Assembly (NCBI GenBank): GCA_023667165.1
Contig: JAMPAO010000044.1
Span: 1 to 20,051, forward strand
Direction of reading: 5' to 3'
DNA: 20,051 nt
DNA from: Ruminococcus sp.
GTDB taxonomy: Bacteria > Bacillota > Clostridia > Oscillospirales > Ruminococcaceae
Below are positions 14,404-20,051 of the stretch, piece by piece (the stretch's first letter is position 1; every line of letters starts with the position of its first letter). The position numbers and the translations under genes are program-made. Below the pieces are notes generated by a model. It did no database searches. It was not told the origin of the DNA and saw only the letters and a list, made by a program, of their open reading frames with translations.

Positions 14404-15591
14404 ATGGCTGAAAAAAAGACAAGGCAGCGTTCGGCTGCGGTAAAGGAACAGTATTTCAACGCGGCGGTATCGCTGGTAACGACGCTGCTCTTCTTCGGCA
14501 CGCTCATCACGCTGGGCTGCGTTACCGCTTTTTCGGAAAAGGAGGCGTTTTCCGAAACGCAGAACAAATATCTGGCGAAATTTCCGGAGCTCAGCTTCAA
14601 AAAGATCTACAACGGCAGCTTTGCCCGGGGTACGGAGGATTATCTGTCGGATCATTTTGCGGGGCACGACGGCTGGATATCCGTTAAGACGGAAACGGAG
14701 CTGCTTTCGGGCAAGAGGGAGAGCAACGATATTTACATTCTCGCCGGCAGGCTTGTTGAGAAAATACCCGCGCCCAACGAAGAGGTCACGGACAAGAGCG
14801 TTGACGCGATAAAGAAGTTTGCGGCGGAAAACGGCGTTTCCCCGTATATCATGCTTGTTCCCACCCAGGCGGAGATATACAAGGACGAGCTGCCCGCAAA
14901 CGCTCCGAATCCCGATCAGCAGGCGTTTATCAGCGATATTTACGCAAGGCTGGAGGGCAGCGCGGTACCCATCGACGTTTATTCGGTCTTAAGCGCGAAC
15001 AGGAACGATTATATTTACTACAGGACGGATCATCACTGGACGACGAGAGGAGCGTTTATCGCATACGCCGCCGCCTGCAAAAAAATGGGATTTACCCCTC
15101 TTACGGAGGATCGCTACGACATAGACCACGCTTCGAATTCGTTCAGAGGAACGTTCTACTCCAAGACCCTTTACAACGGCATCACGCCGGATACGGTGGA
15201 CATCTGGCTGCCCTCGGAAAACGCAAAGCAGCCGTCGCTTGAGATATACTCCTCCTTCGGCGAGGAGCCTGTTATCCATGAGGGACTGTATTTCAGGGAA
15301 TTTCTCGGGGTCAAGGACAAATACAGCGCTTTTTTGGGAACAAATCAGCCTATGATCAATATCCGCACGGGAAACGGCGGCGAAAGCCTGCTTATATTCA
15401 AGGACAGCTATGCTCACTGCCTTGTGCCGTTCCTTACGGAGCATTTCAGCCGCATAACGCTGGTCGATATGCGGTATATACAGACGTCCTATTCCGATGT
15501 TATCGACGTTTCCGATTACGACAGGGTAATGTTTTTGTACAACGCTTCAACGTTTATGTCGGATGAAAATATAAAGAAGCTGATGTACTGA
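14404..15591 (+). CDS. DHHW family protein (AlgX/AlgJ-like, SGNH-type acetyltransferase partner)
   Basis: The 395-residue protein has a short cytoplasmic tail, one membrane helix (about 20-42) and a large extracellular domain. The family signature DHHW is at 209-212 within YYRTDHHWTTRGAF. A second conserved block, LLIFKDSYAHCLVPFL, lies near residue 340 and carries the likely catalytic serine, while VEKIPAPNEE-like text near 118 follows the family pattern. In alginate systems AlgJ/AlgX take acetyl groups delivered by the MBOAT AlgI. By analogy this protein should finish O-acetylation of a surface glycan in concert with the upstream gene. GAGG at 14391-14394 precedes the ATG by 9 bases. Confidence 0.92.
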   Translation: MAEKKTRQRSAAVKEQYFNAAVSLVTTLLFFGTLITLGCVTAFSEKEAFSETQNKYLAKFPELSFKKIYNGSFARGTEDYLSDHFAGHDGWISVKTETELLSGKRESNDIYILAGRLVEKIPAPNEEVTDKSVDAIKKFAAENGVSPYIMLVPTQAEIYKDELPANAPNPDQQAFISDIYARLEGSAVPIDVYSVLSANRNDYIYYRTDHHWTTRGAFIAYAAACKKMGFTPLTEDRYDIDHASNSFRGTFYSKTLYNGITPDTVDIWLPSENAKQPSLEIYSSFGEEPVIHEGLYFREFLGVKDKYSAFLGTNQPMINIRTGNGGESLLIFKDSYAHCLVPFLTEHFSRITLVDMRYIQTSYSDVIDVSDYDRVMFLYNASTFMSDENIKKLMY

Positions 15592-15714
15592 TCGGAACAG
15601 CATTTTCCCGAAAGGCGCATATTATATAAAAAGAACGCAAGAATATTGCCGCAGGCTCGGGATCTCCCTGTCTGCGTATGCTTGGGTCATTAAATTTACG
15701 CCGGAGGGAACGCT

Positions 15715-15879
15715 ATGACGCCGCTTGAGCTTACATTGGCGGTGACTGCCGCCGCAAACGGCATAGCTGCGGACATTCCCGACAACAGGGAGCTTGCTCT
15801 CGCCGCCGCTGTTTTGGTGCAGCTCGGCGAAACGCTTGAAACGATCGCCGCTCAAAGAGAGCTTGACGCAGCGGAATAG
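15715..15879 (+). CDS. 54-aa protein, DUF6774-like
   Basis: A 54-residue open frame starts at ATG 15715 with GGAGGG at 15703-15708, the correct distance upstream. The protein is rich in Ala, Leu and Glu, with no cysteines, and ends in LVQLGETLETIAAQRELDAAE-type helix. From memory this matches the short Clostridia family DUF6774, which typically contains LTQLGDTLATIAA. Function is unknown. It stands alone between the DHHW gene and a strong terminator. The 123-base gap before it holds a stem, CGCAG (15650-15654) with CTGCG (15672-15676), without a T-run, and I see no clear promoter there, so it may be read from upstream or from an unrecognised promoter. Confidence 0.72.
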   Translation: MTPLELTLAVTAAANGIAADIPDNRELALAAAVLVQLGETLETIAAQRELDAAE

Positions 15880-15886
15880 AGCCGCA

Positions 15887-15926
15887 AAAAAAGACTTATG
15901 AAACAGGGCGTTCATAAGTCTTTTTT
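15887..15926. terminator. Bidirectional intrinsic terminator
   Basis: Bases 15887-15902 and 15911-15926 form a perfect 16-bp stem with an 8-base loop, built around GACTTATGAA/TTCATAAGTC and flanked by an A-run on the left and a T-run on the right. It therefore ends transcription on both strands: the 54-aa gene from the left and the HD-GYP gene from the right. An outer CCGCAAAAA/TTTTTGCGG pair (15882-15890 with 15930-15938) extends it. Confidence 0.92.
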
Positions 15927-15938
15927 ACGTTTTTGCGG

Positions 15939-17033
15939 TTACATTTTGATAAGCTTCGCGCCGTCGGGTTCGCAAAGTCCAACAATGACAACGTTGAGAT
16001 TTTTATCCGTGCTTCCCAAATCGTACTCCGTTCCGTCGTCGCAGAGAACAAGAGGGCGCAGAGGATGATCGATATCGTTTTTGAGCACAGTTCCCGTCAG
16101 ACCGTTGGACATATTTACCCGTGAGCCTGTGGGATAAGGCGCTACCTTTCTCAAAAACGCCTTTACCACGTTCTCGTCGAAATGAGTGCCTGTGCCGCCC
16201 ATAACAAACTCGATAGCCTCGTTGGGCGGCGCGGGGGTGCGGTACGGGCGGTTGGAGGTAAGAGCGTCGTAAACGTCCGCCACTGCCAGTATCCTCGCGT
16301 ACTGATGGATCTTCTCTCCGCTAAGCTTAAAGGGATATCCCGATCCGTCCCATTTTTCGTGATGCTCAATGATACCAAGACAGCAGTCGTTCGATACAAG
16401 ACGCCTTTCCTTAAGATGATTTGCCGCGTAAACGGGGTGCATCTTTACGGCGTTGAATTCCTCGTCGGTAAGCCTGCCCCTTTTGTTGATGATCTCGATG
16501 GGAACGGACACCTTGCCTATATCGTGCAGCAGTCCCGCTACGCCTATCTCCCCTATCTGAAGGCGGGAACAGCCCATTTCCATGGCTATGGCGATGGACA
16601 TGATCGCTACGCTCAGGCAGTGGTGATATGTATAGTCGTCGTACATTTTTATATCGGCAATGTTGATAAGGATATCCTTTTTCCCCGCCAGCTCGTCTAT
16701 GAGCTGCTCGGTGGTGTCTCCGATCCTGTCGATATCGCTGCTGGAAATTCCCTTGCTTGAATCGAGAAAATTGTCCGCAAGGCTGTGGATATTGTCTATA
16801 GCGTTTTCCTTTATCTCGCTGTTGATCGCGGAAATGACTCTTATCTCGCTGTCGCGCGTATTTACGTATACACCCTGCACATCGTCGCTTTTGAGCATCT
16901 GGGTGATGTTCATATCCGTAAGCTTTGTGCTTTCCTTTAACGTCACAACGCTCCCCACGGACGCGTCAAAAAAACTGATGTCGCGGGCAAGACACATTCC
17001 CGGCGCCAAATTACCGTTTTCAATAAATATCAA
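15939..17033 (-). CDS. HD-GYP domain protein (cyclic di-GMP phosphodiesterase-like)
   Basis: The protein has an N-terminal region of about 130 residues with the LAPGMCLARDI opening, then a complete HD-GYP domain. Key motifs, numbered from the start used here, are HHCLSVA (137-143), LLHDIGK (168-174, metal-binding H170-D171), HPVYAANHL (199-207), the signature HHEKWDGSGYP (224-234) and ARILAVADVYDALTSNRPYR (246-265). A C-terminal stretch with YPTGSRVNMSNG follows. HD-GYP proteins hydrolyse cyclic di-GMP and related dinucleotides; all core residues are present. I prefer TTG at 17033: it has AAGGTGG nine bases upstream and gives the family-like N-terminus MIFIENGNLAPGM. A longer frame from TTG 17108 adds 25 basic residues but has GGAG only two bases away. 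It lies downstream of the AbrB-type gene on the same strand. Confidence 0.9.
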   Translation of the reverse strand: MIFIENGNLAPGMCLARDISFFDASVGSVVTLKESTKLTDMNITQMLKSDDVQGVYVNTRDSEIRVISAINSEIKENAIDNIHSLADNFLDSSKGISSSDIDRIGDTTEQLIDELAGKKDILINIADIKMYDDYTYHHCLSVAIMSIAIAMEMGCSRLQIGEIGVAGLLHDIGKVSVPIEIINKRGRLTDEEFNAVKMHPVYAANHLKERRLVSNDCCLGIIEHHEKWDGSGYPFKLSGEKIHQYARILAVADVYDALTSNRPYRTPAPPNEAIEFVMGGTGTHFDENVVKAFLRKVAPYPTGSRVNMSNGLTGTVLKNDIDHPLRPLVLCDDGTEYDLGSTDKNLNVVIVGLCEPDGAKLIKM

Positions 17034-17112
17034 CTGTCCGTACCACCTTAATCCGAAACTTAAAACACGTTTCTTATTTTTTTTGCTTTTTCTGCTGTGT
17101 ACTGCCAATGCT

Positions 17113-17124
17113 CCGGTATACCGG
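17113..17124. promoter_or_regulatory. Perfect 12-bp palindrome before the HD-GYP gene
   Basis: CCGGTATACCGG is a perfect palindrome in the 124-base gap between the AbrB-type gene and the preferred HD-GYP start. It could be an operator for local control of HD-GYP expression. No standard promoter is evident beside it, so the reading is tentative. Confidence 0.3.
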
Positions 17125-17157
17125 GACAGGTTTTCGCATAGGATTTACAAGGGGCGG

Positions 17158-17397
17158 CTATTTCTTTAGCTGGGCAAGGCACTCGTTGCACACGCATTTG
17201 TCCCTGAACTGAACGATATTGTCGGGACTGCCGCAGAATACGCAGCTTTGCGACTGCTTCGCCAAAATGATCTTCTCGCCCTCCACATAGATCTCAAGCA
17301 TATCACGCTTACTGATTTTCAGATTTCTGCGAAGCTCAATCGGCAGAACTATTCTGCCCAGATCGTCGATTTGTCGTGTTATTGAGGTTGACTTCAT
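17158..17397 (-). CDS. AbrB/SpoVT-type DNA-binding regulator with C-terminal zinc-ribbon-like motif
   Basis: The 79-residue protein starts at ATG 17397, nine bases after AAAGGA. Residues 1-47 are a swapped-hairpin AbrB domain with the hallmark TRQIDDLGRIVLPIELRR (7-24), the dimerising DNA-binding unit of transition-state regulators such as AbrB and SpoVT. The tail carries C52-x2-C55 and C70-x2-C73 (plus C68), which probably binds zinc. This AbrB-plus-Cys4 layout is common in Clostridia. It is transcribed away from spmA and just upstream of the HD-GYP gene. The leader carries a strong palindrome (17433-17458), fitting self-control. A longer reading from 17454 would place the palindrome inside the coding region and ignores the good ribosome site. 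Confidence 0.92.
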   Translation of the reverse strand: MKSTSITRQIDDLGRIVLPIELRRNLKISKRDMLEIYVEGEKIILAKQSQSCVFCGSPDNIVQFRDKCVCNECLAQLKK

Positions 17398-17432
17398 AAA
17401 AAACCATCCTTTCGTTAAAGCTATAAAATGCC

Positions 17433-17458
17433 GATTGTTCCCATATGGGTACACAATC
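17433..17458. promoter_or_regulatory. Palindromic operator-like site in the AbrB-type gene leader
   Basis: CCCATATGGG (17440-17449) is a perfect palindrome. It is flanked by GATTGT (17433-17438) and its complement ACAATC (17453-17458), with uneven spacers of 1 and 3 bases. It lies between the reverse promoter (17482-17510) and the start codon at 17397, so it is in the transcribed leader. It may be an operator for the AbrB-type protein itself or an RNA hairpin. Confidence 0.5.
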
Positions 17459-17481
17459 CTCCACTTTTATCATGTATTTTT

Positions 17482-17510
17482 ATTATACATATTTTTTCTA
17501 TTAATTTCAA
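17482..17510 (-). promoter_or_regulatory. Reverse-strand promoter for the AbrB-type gene and HD-GYP
   Basis: Read on the minus strand, TTGAAA (17510-17505) and TATAAT (17487-17482) are separated by 17 bases. The start of transcription should be near 17475, giving a leader of about 78 bases that includes the palindrome. The site overlaps the region upstream of spmA, so binding here could affect both directions. Confidence 0.8.
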
Positions 17511-17560
17511 GGGAATGTAATGACATAAAAATAAAAATTTATCAAAGGAAGTATGTACAT

Positions 17561-18148
17561 ATGATGACAATTGTCCTTTCCGTCATAATTATCCTGTCTG
17601 TGACGTGCGCTTTTATAACGGGAAATACCTCGCGATTGGGGGAAACCATGCTTAACGCTCCCGTTCAGGCGGTGGAGCTTTGCATATATCTTTGCGGGGG
17701 AATGTGCTTCTGGGGCGGGATAATGAAGGCTGCCGAAAAAACGGGACTTACAAGGATACCCGCAAAGCTGTTTTCCGTGCTGCTGGGAGGACTTTTTAAG
17801 GGACTTGACAAAAACGGAAAGGCTTTTTCCGCCGTATGCATGAACATCACGGCAAATATGCTGGGACTGGGGAACGCCGCAACGCCCTTGGGCATAGAAG
17901 CCATGAAAGCCATGGCGGAGGAGGAGAACGCGGGGGATACCGCCACTGCGTCCATGGTCATGTTTACGGTGCTAAACACCGCCTCGCTGACCCTTGTGCC
18001 GTCGTCGGCGCTTTCTCTGCGCGCGAAATACGGCTCCGCCGATCCTTTTGAGATAATGCCGGCGGTGTGGATAACGTCGGCTGCGGCTCTTGCCGCTGCT
18101 GTGACTGCCGCAGCCGTATTGGAGCGTAAAACGGACGGGAAGAAATAA
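17561..18148 (+). CDS. spmA: Spore maturation protein A
   Basis: The 195-residue membrane protein matches SpmA. Hallmarks are the LCGGMCFWGGIMKAAEKTGL segment (about 43-62), NITANMLGLGNAATPLGIEAM (about 92-112) and MVMFTVLNTASLTLVPSSAL (about 130-149). SpmA and SpmB act together in spore core dehydration in Bacillus and are nucleoside-recognition (Gate) domain membrane proteins; their exact transport role is unsettled. ATG 17561 is used because AAAGGAAG at 17544-17551 is at the proper distance; a second ATG three bases later is equally possible. An open frame extends upstream to 17435 but has no ribosome site. It is followed by spmB. Confidence 0.93.
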   Translation: MMTIVLSVIIILSVTCAFITGNTSRLGETMLNAPVQAVELCIYLCGGMCFWGGIMKAAEKTGLTRIPAKLFSVLLGGLFKGLDKNGKAFSAVCMNITANMLGLGNAATPLGIEAMKAMAEEENAGDTATASMVMFTVLNTASLTLVPSSALSLRAKYGSADPFEIMPAVWITSAAALAAAVTAAAVLERKTDGKK

Positions 18149-18150
18149 GA

Positions 18151-18192
18151 CCTGTTCAATATCTCATCGCACACGCCGAGATACTGAACAGG
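18151..18192 (+). repeat. Inverted repeat between spmA and spmB
   Basis: CCTGTTCAATATCTC (18151-18165) pairs with GAGATACTGAACAGG (18178-18192) over 15 positions with one mismatch and a 12-base loop. It begins two bases after the spmA stop. No T-run follows, so it is not a classical terminator. It may act as an mRNA stabiliser or tune the spmA:spmB ratio. Confidence 0.65.
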
Positions 18193-18247
18193 CTCTAATA
18201 CAAATCCCTCATTGAATTATGGGGATCAGTATAAGGAGGAATTGACC

Positions 18248-18775
18248 ATGAACGGCTTTGCCGCAATGATAATACCGGTTATAACGGCAGCGACCGCCAT
18301 TGCCGCGGTTTGCAGAAAGACGGACTTTTTCGGTGAGTTTGCCTTAGGCGCAAAGGAAAATCTCTCGGTATGCGCGGATATTCTTCCGTCGCTGATAGCT
18401 CTTGTAACGGCGGTGTCAATGTTCAGCGCGTCGGGAGCGGCGGATCTGCTTGCCTCCGCATTGTCGGGGGTGTTTGCGGCGGCGGGATTTCCCGCGGAAT
18501 GCTTTCCCCTTGCGCTTATCCGTCCCATATCGGGGAGCGGCGCTCTGGCGATGTTCGAGTCCGTTCTCAGGGAAAATCATCCGGACAGCTTCGCGGGACG
18601 GACCGCAAGCGTGATATTAGGCTCTACCGAAACTACCTTTTACACTCTTGCGGTATATTACGGCGCGGCGGGGATCAAAAAAACGAGGCATTCCCTTGCG
18701 GCAGCGCTAACGGGTGATATTACGGGATTTATCGTAAGCGTGCTGGCGGTCAATCTGATATTCGGCATGAAATGA
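18248..18775 (+). CDS. spmB: Spore maturation protein B
   Basis: The 175-residue membrane protein matches SpmB. Diagnostic segments are LALIRPISGSGALAMF (about 88-103), HPDSFAGRTASVILGSTETTFYTLAVYYGA (about 111-140) and GIKKTRHSL (about 142-150). It has several hydrophobic helices and partners with SpmA in spore maturation. ATG 18248 follows AAGGAGG at 18233-18239 at normal distance; an upstream TTG at 18212 in frame has no ribosome site. The 99-base gap from spmA contains the hairpin at 18151-18192. After its stop the next gene converges from the right, and 18776-18825 has only a weak G/C-rich stem without a T-run. Confidence 0.94.
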   Translation: MNGFAAMIIPVITAATAIAAVCRKTDFFGEFALGAKENLSVCADILPSLIALVTAVSMFSASGAADLLASALSGVFAAAGFPAECFPLALIRPISGSGALAMFESVLRENHPDSFAGRTASVILGSTETTFYTLAVYYGAAGIKKTRHSLAAALTGDITGFIVSVLAVNLIFGMK

Positions 18776-18825
18776 GGATCGGTACGCGCGCAGGCTGCGG
18801 CGCTGACCGTATGCTTTGACGGGTA

Positions 18826-19440
18826 TCACAGCTTCTCGAAATCGGACGCGCCGTGCTTGCATATGGGGCAGATAAAATCATCGGGAAGCTCCTCTCCCTC
18901 GTAAATATATCCGCATATCTTGCATATCCAGCCTTTTTTCTCGGTTTTCGTAGGCTTTGGCTTAACGTTGGCGTGATAATCGGCATAGGTCATTGACGGA
19001 TCGTCCGAAAGGGTCTTGCCGTCGGTCATTTCACCGATAAACATTGTATGGCTGCCCAGGTCGGTCATGCTTTTTACCTTGCAGGAAATAAACGCGTTGG
19101 TTCCCTTTTTTACATAGAGCAGACCGTTATCGCTGTAGGCGGGCATAAAAACGTGAGATTCGGGAGTGCCGAACTTCTCCGCGTTTCTTCCGCTGCTAAA
19201 GCCGAAATGCTTGAACAGGCTGAAATCCGCGCTTCTGCCGATAACGGAAATATTGAAAATGCCGGTGTTTTTTATCATATCGTGGGTAAGGTTGCTTTTA
19301 TTTACCGTGACGGATATGAGCAGCGGCTCGGAAGCAAGCTGCGCGGCGGTGTTGACTATACAGCCGTTATCCTTTCCGTTTTCGGCGGAGGTGAGTACAT
19401 ACAAGCCGTAGGACAGCTTGAATACGGCAGTTTTATCCAT
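18826..19440 (-). CDS. Flavin reductase-rubredoxin fusion (Hrb-like)
   Basis: The 204-residue protein has an N-terminal FMN-binding flavin reductase domain (about 1-155), with SYGLYVLTSAENGKDNGCIV near the start and NISVIGR in the middle, and a C-terminal rubredoxin (about 170-204). The rubredoxin iron ligands are C173 and C176 (CKICGY) and C191 and C194 (CPICKHGA). This is the layout of high-molecular-weight rubredoxin from Moorella, which passes electrons from NADH to a flavodiiron protein that reduces NO or O2. That partner is not in the window. An AAGGAG site lies just upstream of the ATG. It is the second gene of a reverse operon, 22 bases after the Rrf2 regulator. Confidence 0.92.
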   Translation of the reverse strand: MDKTAVFKLSYGLYVLTSAENGKDNGCIVNTAAQLASEPLLISVTVNKSNLTHDMIKNTGIFNISVIGRSADFSLFKHFGFSSGRNAEKFGTPESHVFMPAYSDNGLLYVKKGTNAFISCKVKSMTDLGSHTMFIGEMTDGKTLSDDPSMTYADYHANVKPKPTKTEKKGWICKICGYIYEGEELPDDFICPICKHGASDFEKL

Positions 19441-19462
19441 ATGATCTTCTCCTTTGCTTCAT

Positions 19463-19900
19463 TCATATAATATAATCTCCGCCGTTCCGGTTTTCGGAGC
19501 GGTTAATTATATCCTCCAGCGTGATATTGTCCACTACCTTTGAAACGGCGTCGTATATCTGCTGCCATACAAAAAGAGTGCAGCAGTCGCTTGAGCGCTC
19601 GCAGGCGTTTTCCCTGTCCTCAAGGCAGGCAACGGGAGCAAGGCTGCCCTCGGTCAGCCTGAGTATCATTCCCACCGTATAACGGTCGGGACGGTCTGTC
19701 AGACGGTAGCCGCCCTGTGAGCCTCTTATGCTTTTAACATACCCCGCGCGGCTTAAAAGTATAACTATCTGTTCCAAATATTTAACGCTGATGCCCTGTT
19801 TTTTTGCGATATCTTTGAGAGGGACAGGCTCTCCGCTTTGGTCTGCGGCAAGCTCGCACATCATTCTCAGGGCGTATCTGCCCTTGGTGGATATTTTCAT
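19463..19900 (-). CDS. Rrf2 family transcriptional regulator
   Basis: The 145-residue protein begins MKISTKGRYALRMM, the standard Rrf2 opening, with AAGGAG upstream; a longer frame to 19999 would read through the promoter. The winged helix contains PLKDIAKKQGISVKYLEQI (27-45) and SIRGSQGGYRL (57-67). Cysteines at C92, C100, C106 and C107 are where IscR/NsrR-type members bind an iron-sulfur cluster, though the first spacing is two residues longer than in IscR. It likely senses oxygen, NO or Fe-S status and controls its own operon with the downstream flavin reductase-rubredoxin. The effector is inferred from context only. Confidence 0.92.
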   Translation of the reverse strand: MKISTKGRYALRMMCELAADQSGEPVPLKDIAKKQGISVKYLEQIVILLSRAGYVKSIRGSQGGYRLTDRPDRYTVGMILRLTEGSLAPVACLEDRENACERSSDCCTLFVWQQIYDAVSKVVDNITLEDIINRSENRNGGDYII

Positions 19901-19948
19901 TTTTTCCCGCTCCTTTGCAAATAACGGCATTCCTACCGAATTACTATT

Positions 19949-19977
19949 ATTATAACGCATTATTGCGCTGATGTCAA
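19949..19977 (-). promoter_or_regulatory. Reverse-strand consensus promoter for the Rrf2 operon
   Basis: On the minus strand TTGACA (19977-19972) and TATAAT (19954-19949) are perfect with a 17-base spacer. Between it and the start codon, TCCTACCGAATTACTA (about 19931-19946) resembles one half of an Rrf2-type operator, which would allow self-repression; this part is weak. From 19978 to the window end at 20051 I see nothing further. Confidence 0.85.
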
Positions 19978-20051
19978 GGGGGAGGCAGGGTACGGCCACG
20001 GTAATTTCACGAGTAAATAATTTGCTTTTAAATTATGCATAAGATATGAAC

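Noticed and set aside
17466..17495. Possible sporulation sigma-E-like promoter (CATATTTT) before spmA
   Set aside because: The -10-like word lacks a matching upstream element at the right distance, and the region is so A/T-rich that such matches are expected by chance.

Overview
The window looks like chromosomal DNA from a Gram-positive, spore-lineage Firmicute, most like Ruminococcus or another Oscillospiraceae. The support is: strong AAGGAGG-type ribosome sites, several TTGACA-17-TATAAT promoters, spore maturation genes spmA/spmB, a type II pantothenate kinase, an AbrB/SpoVT-type regulator and short Clostridia-specific proteins. Most of the window has intermediate GC. The stretch from about 3170 to 5260 is clearly richer in A+T. 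All identifications come from reading translations and motifs; no database was searched.

Layout, left to right. 1-97 is a long inverted-repeat element. A consensus promoter (212-240) starts a forward operon: a 63-aa cysteine-rich protein, sfsA (apparently starting at AUU), rsmA/ksgA and a TIM-barrel sugar isomerase-like gene. 2896-5323 is an accessory patch. It holds terminator-like hairpins, a 175-bp element bounded by a perfect 17-bp inverted repeat, a consensus promoter, a truncated TolC-like fragment and two tandem paralogous lipoprotein genes, the second frameshifted. A second forward operon follows: a 77-aa helical protein, a ThuA-like protein, coaW, and a complete type II restriction-modification pair of the Eco47II/Sau96I kind (probably GGNCC). 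Then come comEC (with a degenerate metallo-beta-lactamase domain), holA and a Toprim protein related to RNase M5, tightly overlapped. Next is a surface-polymer O-acetylation pair (MBOAT plus DHHW/AlgX-like) and a lone 54-aa protein.

A bidirectional terminator at 15887-15926 ends this forward block and meets a reverse pair, an AbrB/zinc-ribbon regulator followed by an HD-GYP protein. That pair is transcribed away from spmA-spmB. At the right end, facing spmB, is a reverse operon: an Rrf2-family regulator with a consensus promoter, then a flavin reductase-rubredoxin fusion that probably works in O2/NO detoxification.

How they work together: the window mixes housekeeping (rRNA methylation, CoA synthesis, clamp loading, rRNA maturation), envelope/spore functions (MBOAT-DHHW, SpmAB), signalling (HD-GYP, AbrB, Rrf2) and accessory DNA (R-M system, lipoprotein repeats, inverted-repeat elements). 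I did not find an obviously new multi-gene defence system. The most unusual items are the AUU start of sfsA, the inverted-repeat elements, the lipoprotein duplication with a frameshift, the ComEC lacking nuclease residues, and the palindrome in the AbrB leader opposite spmAB.
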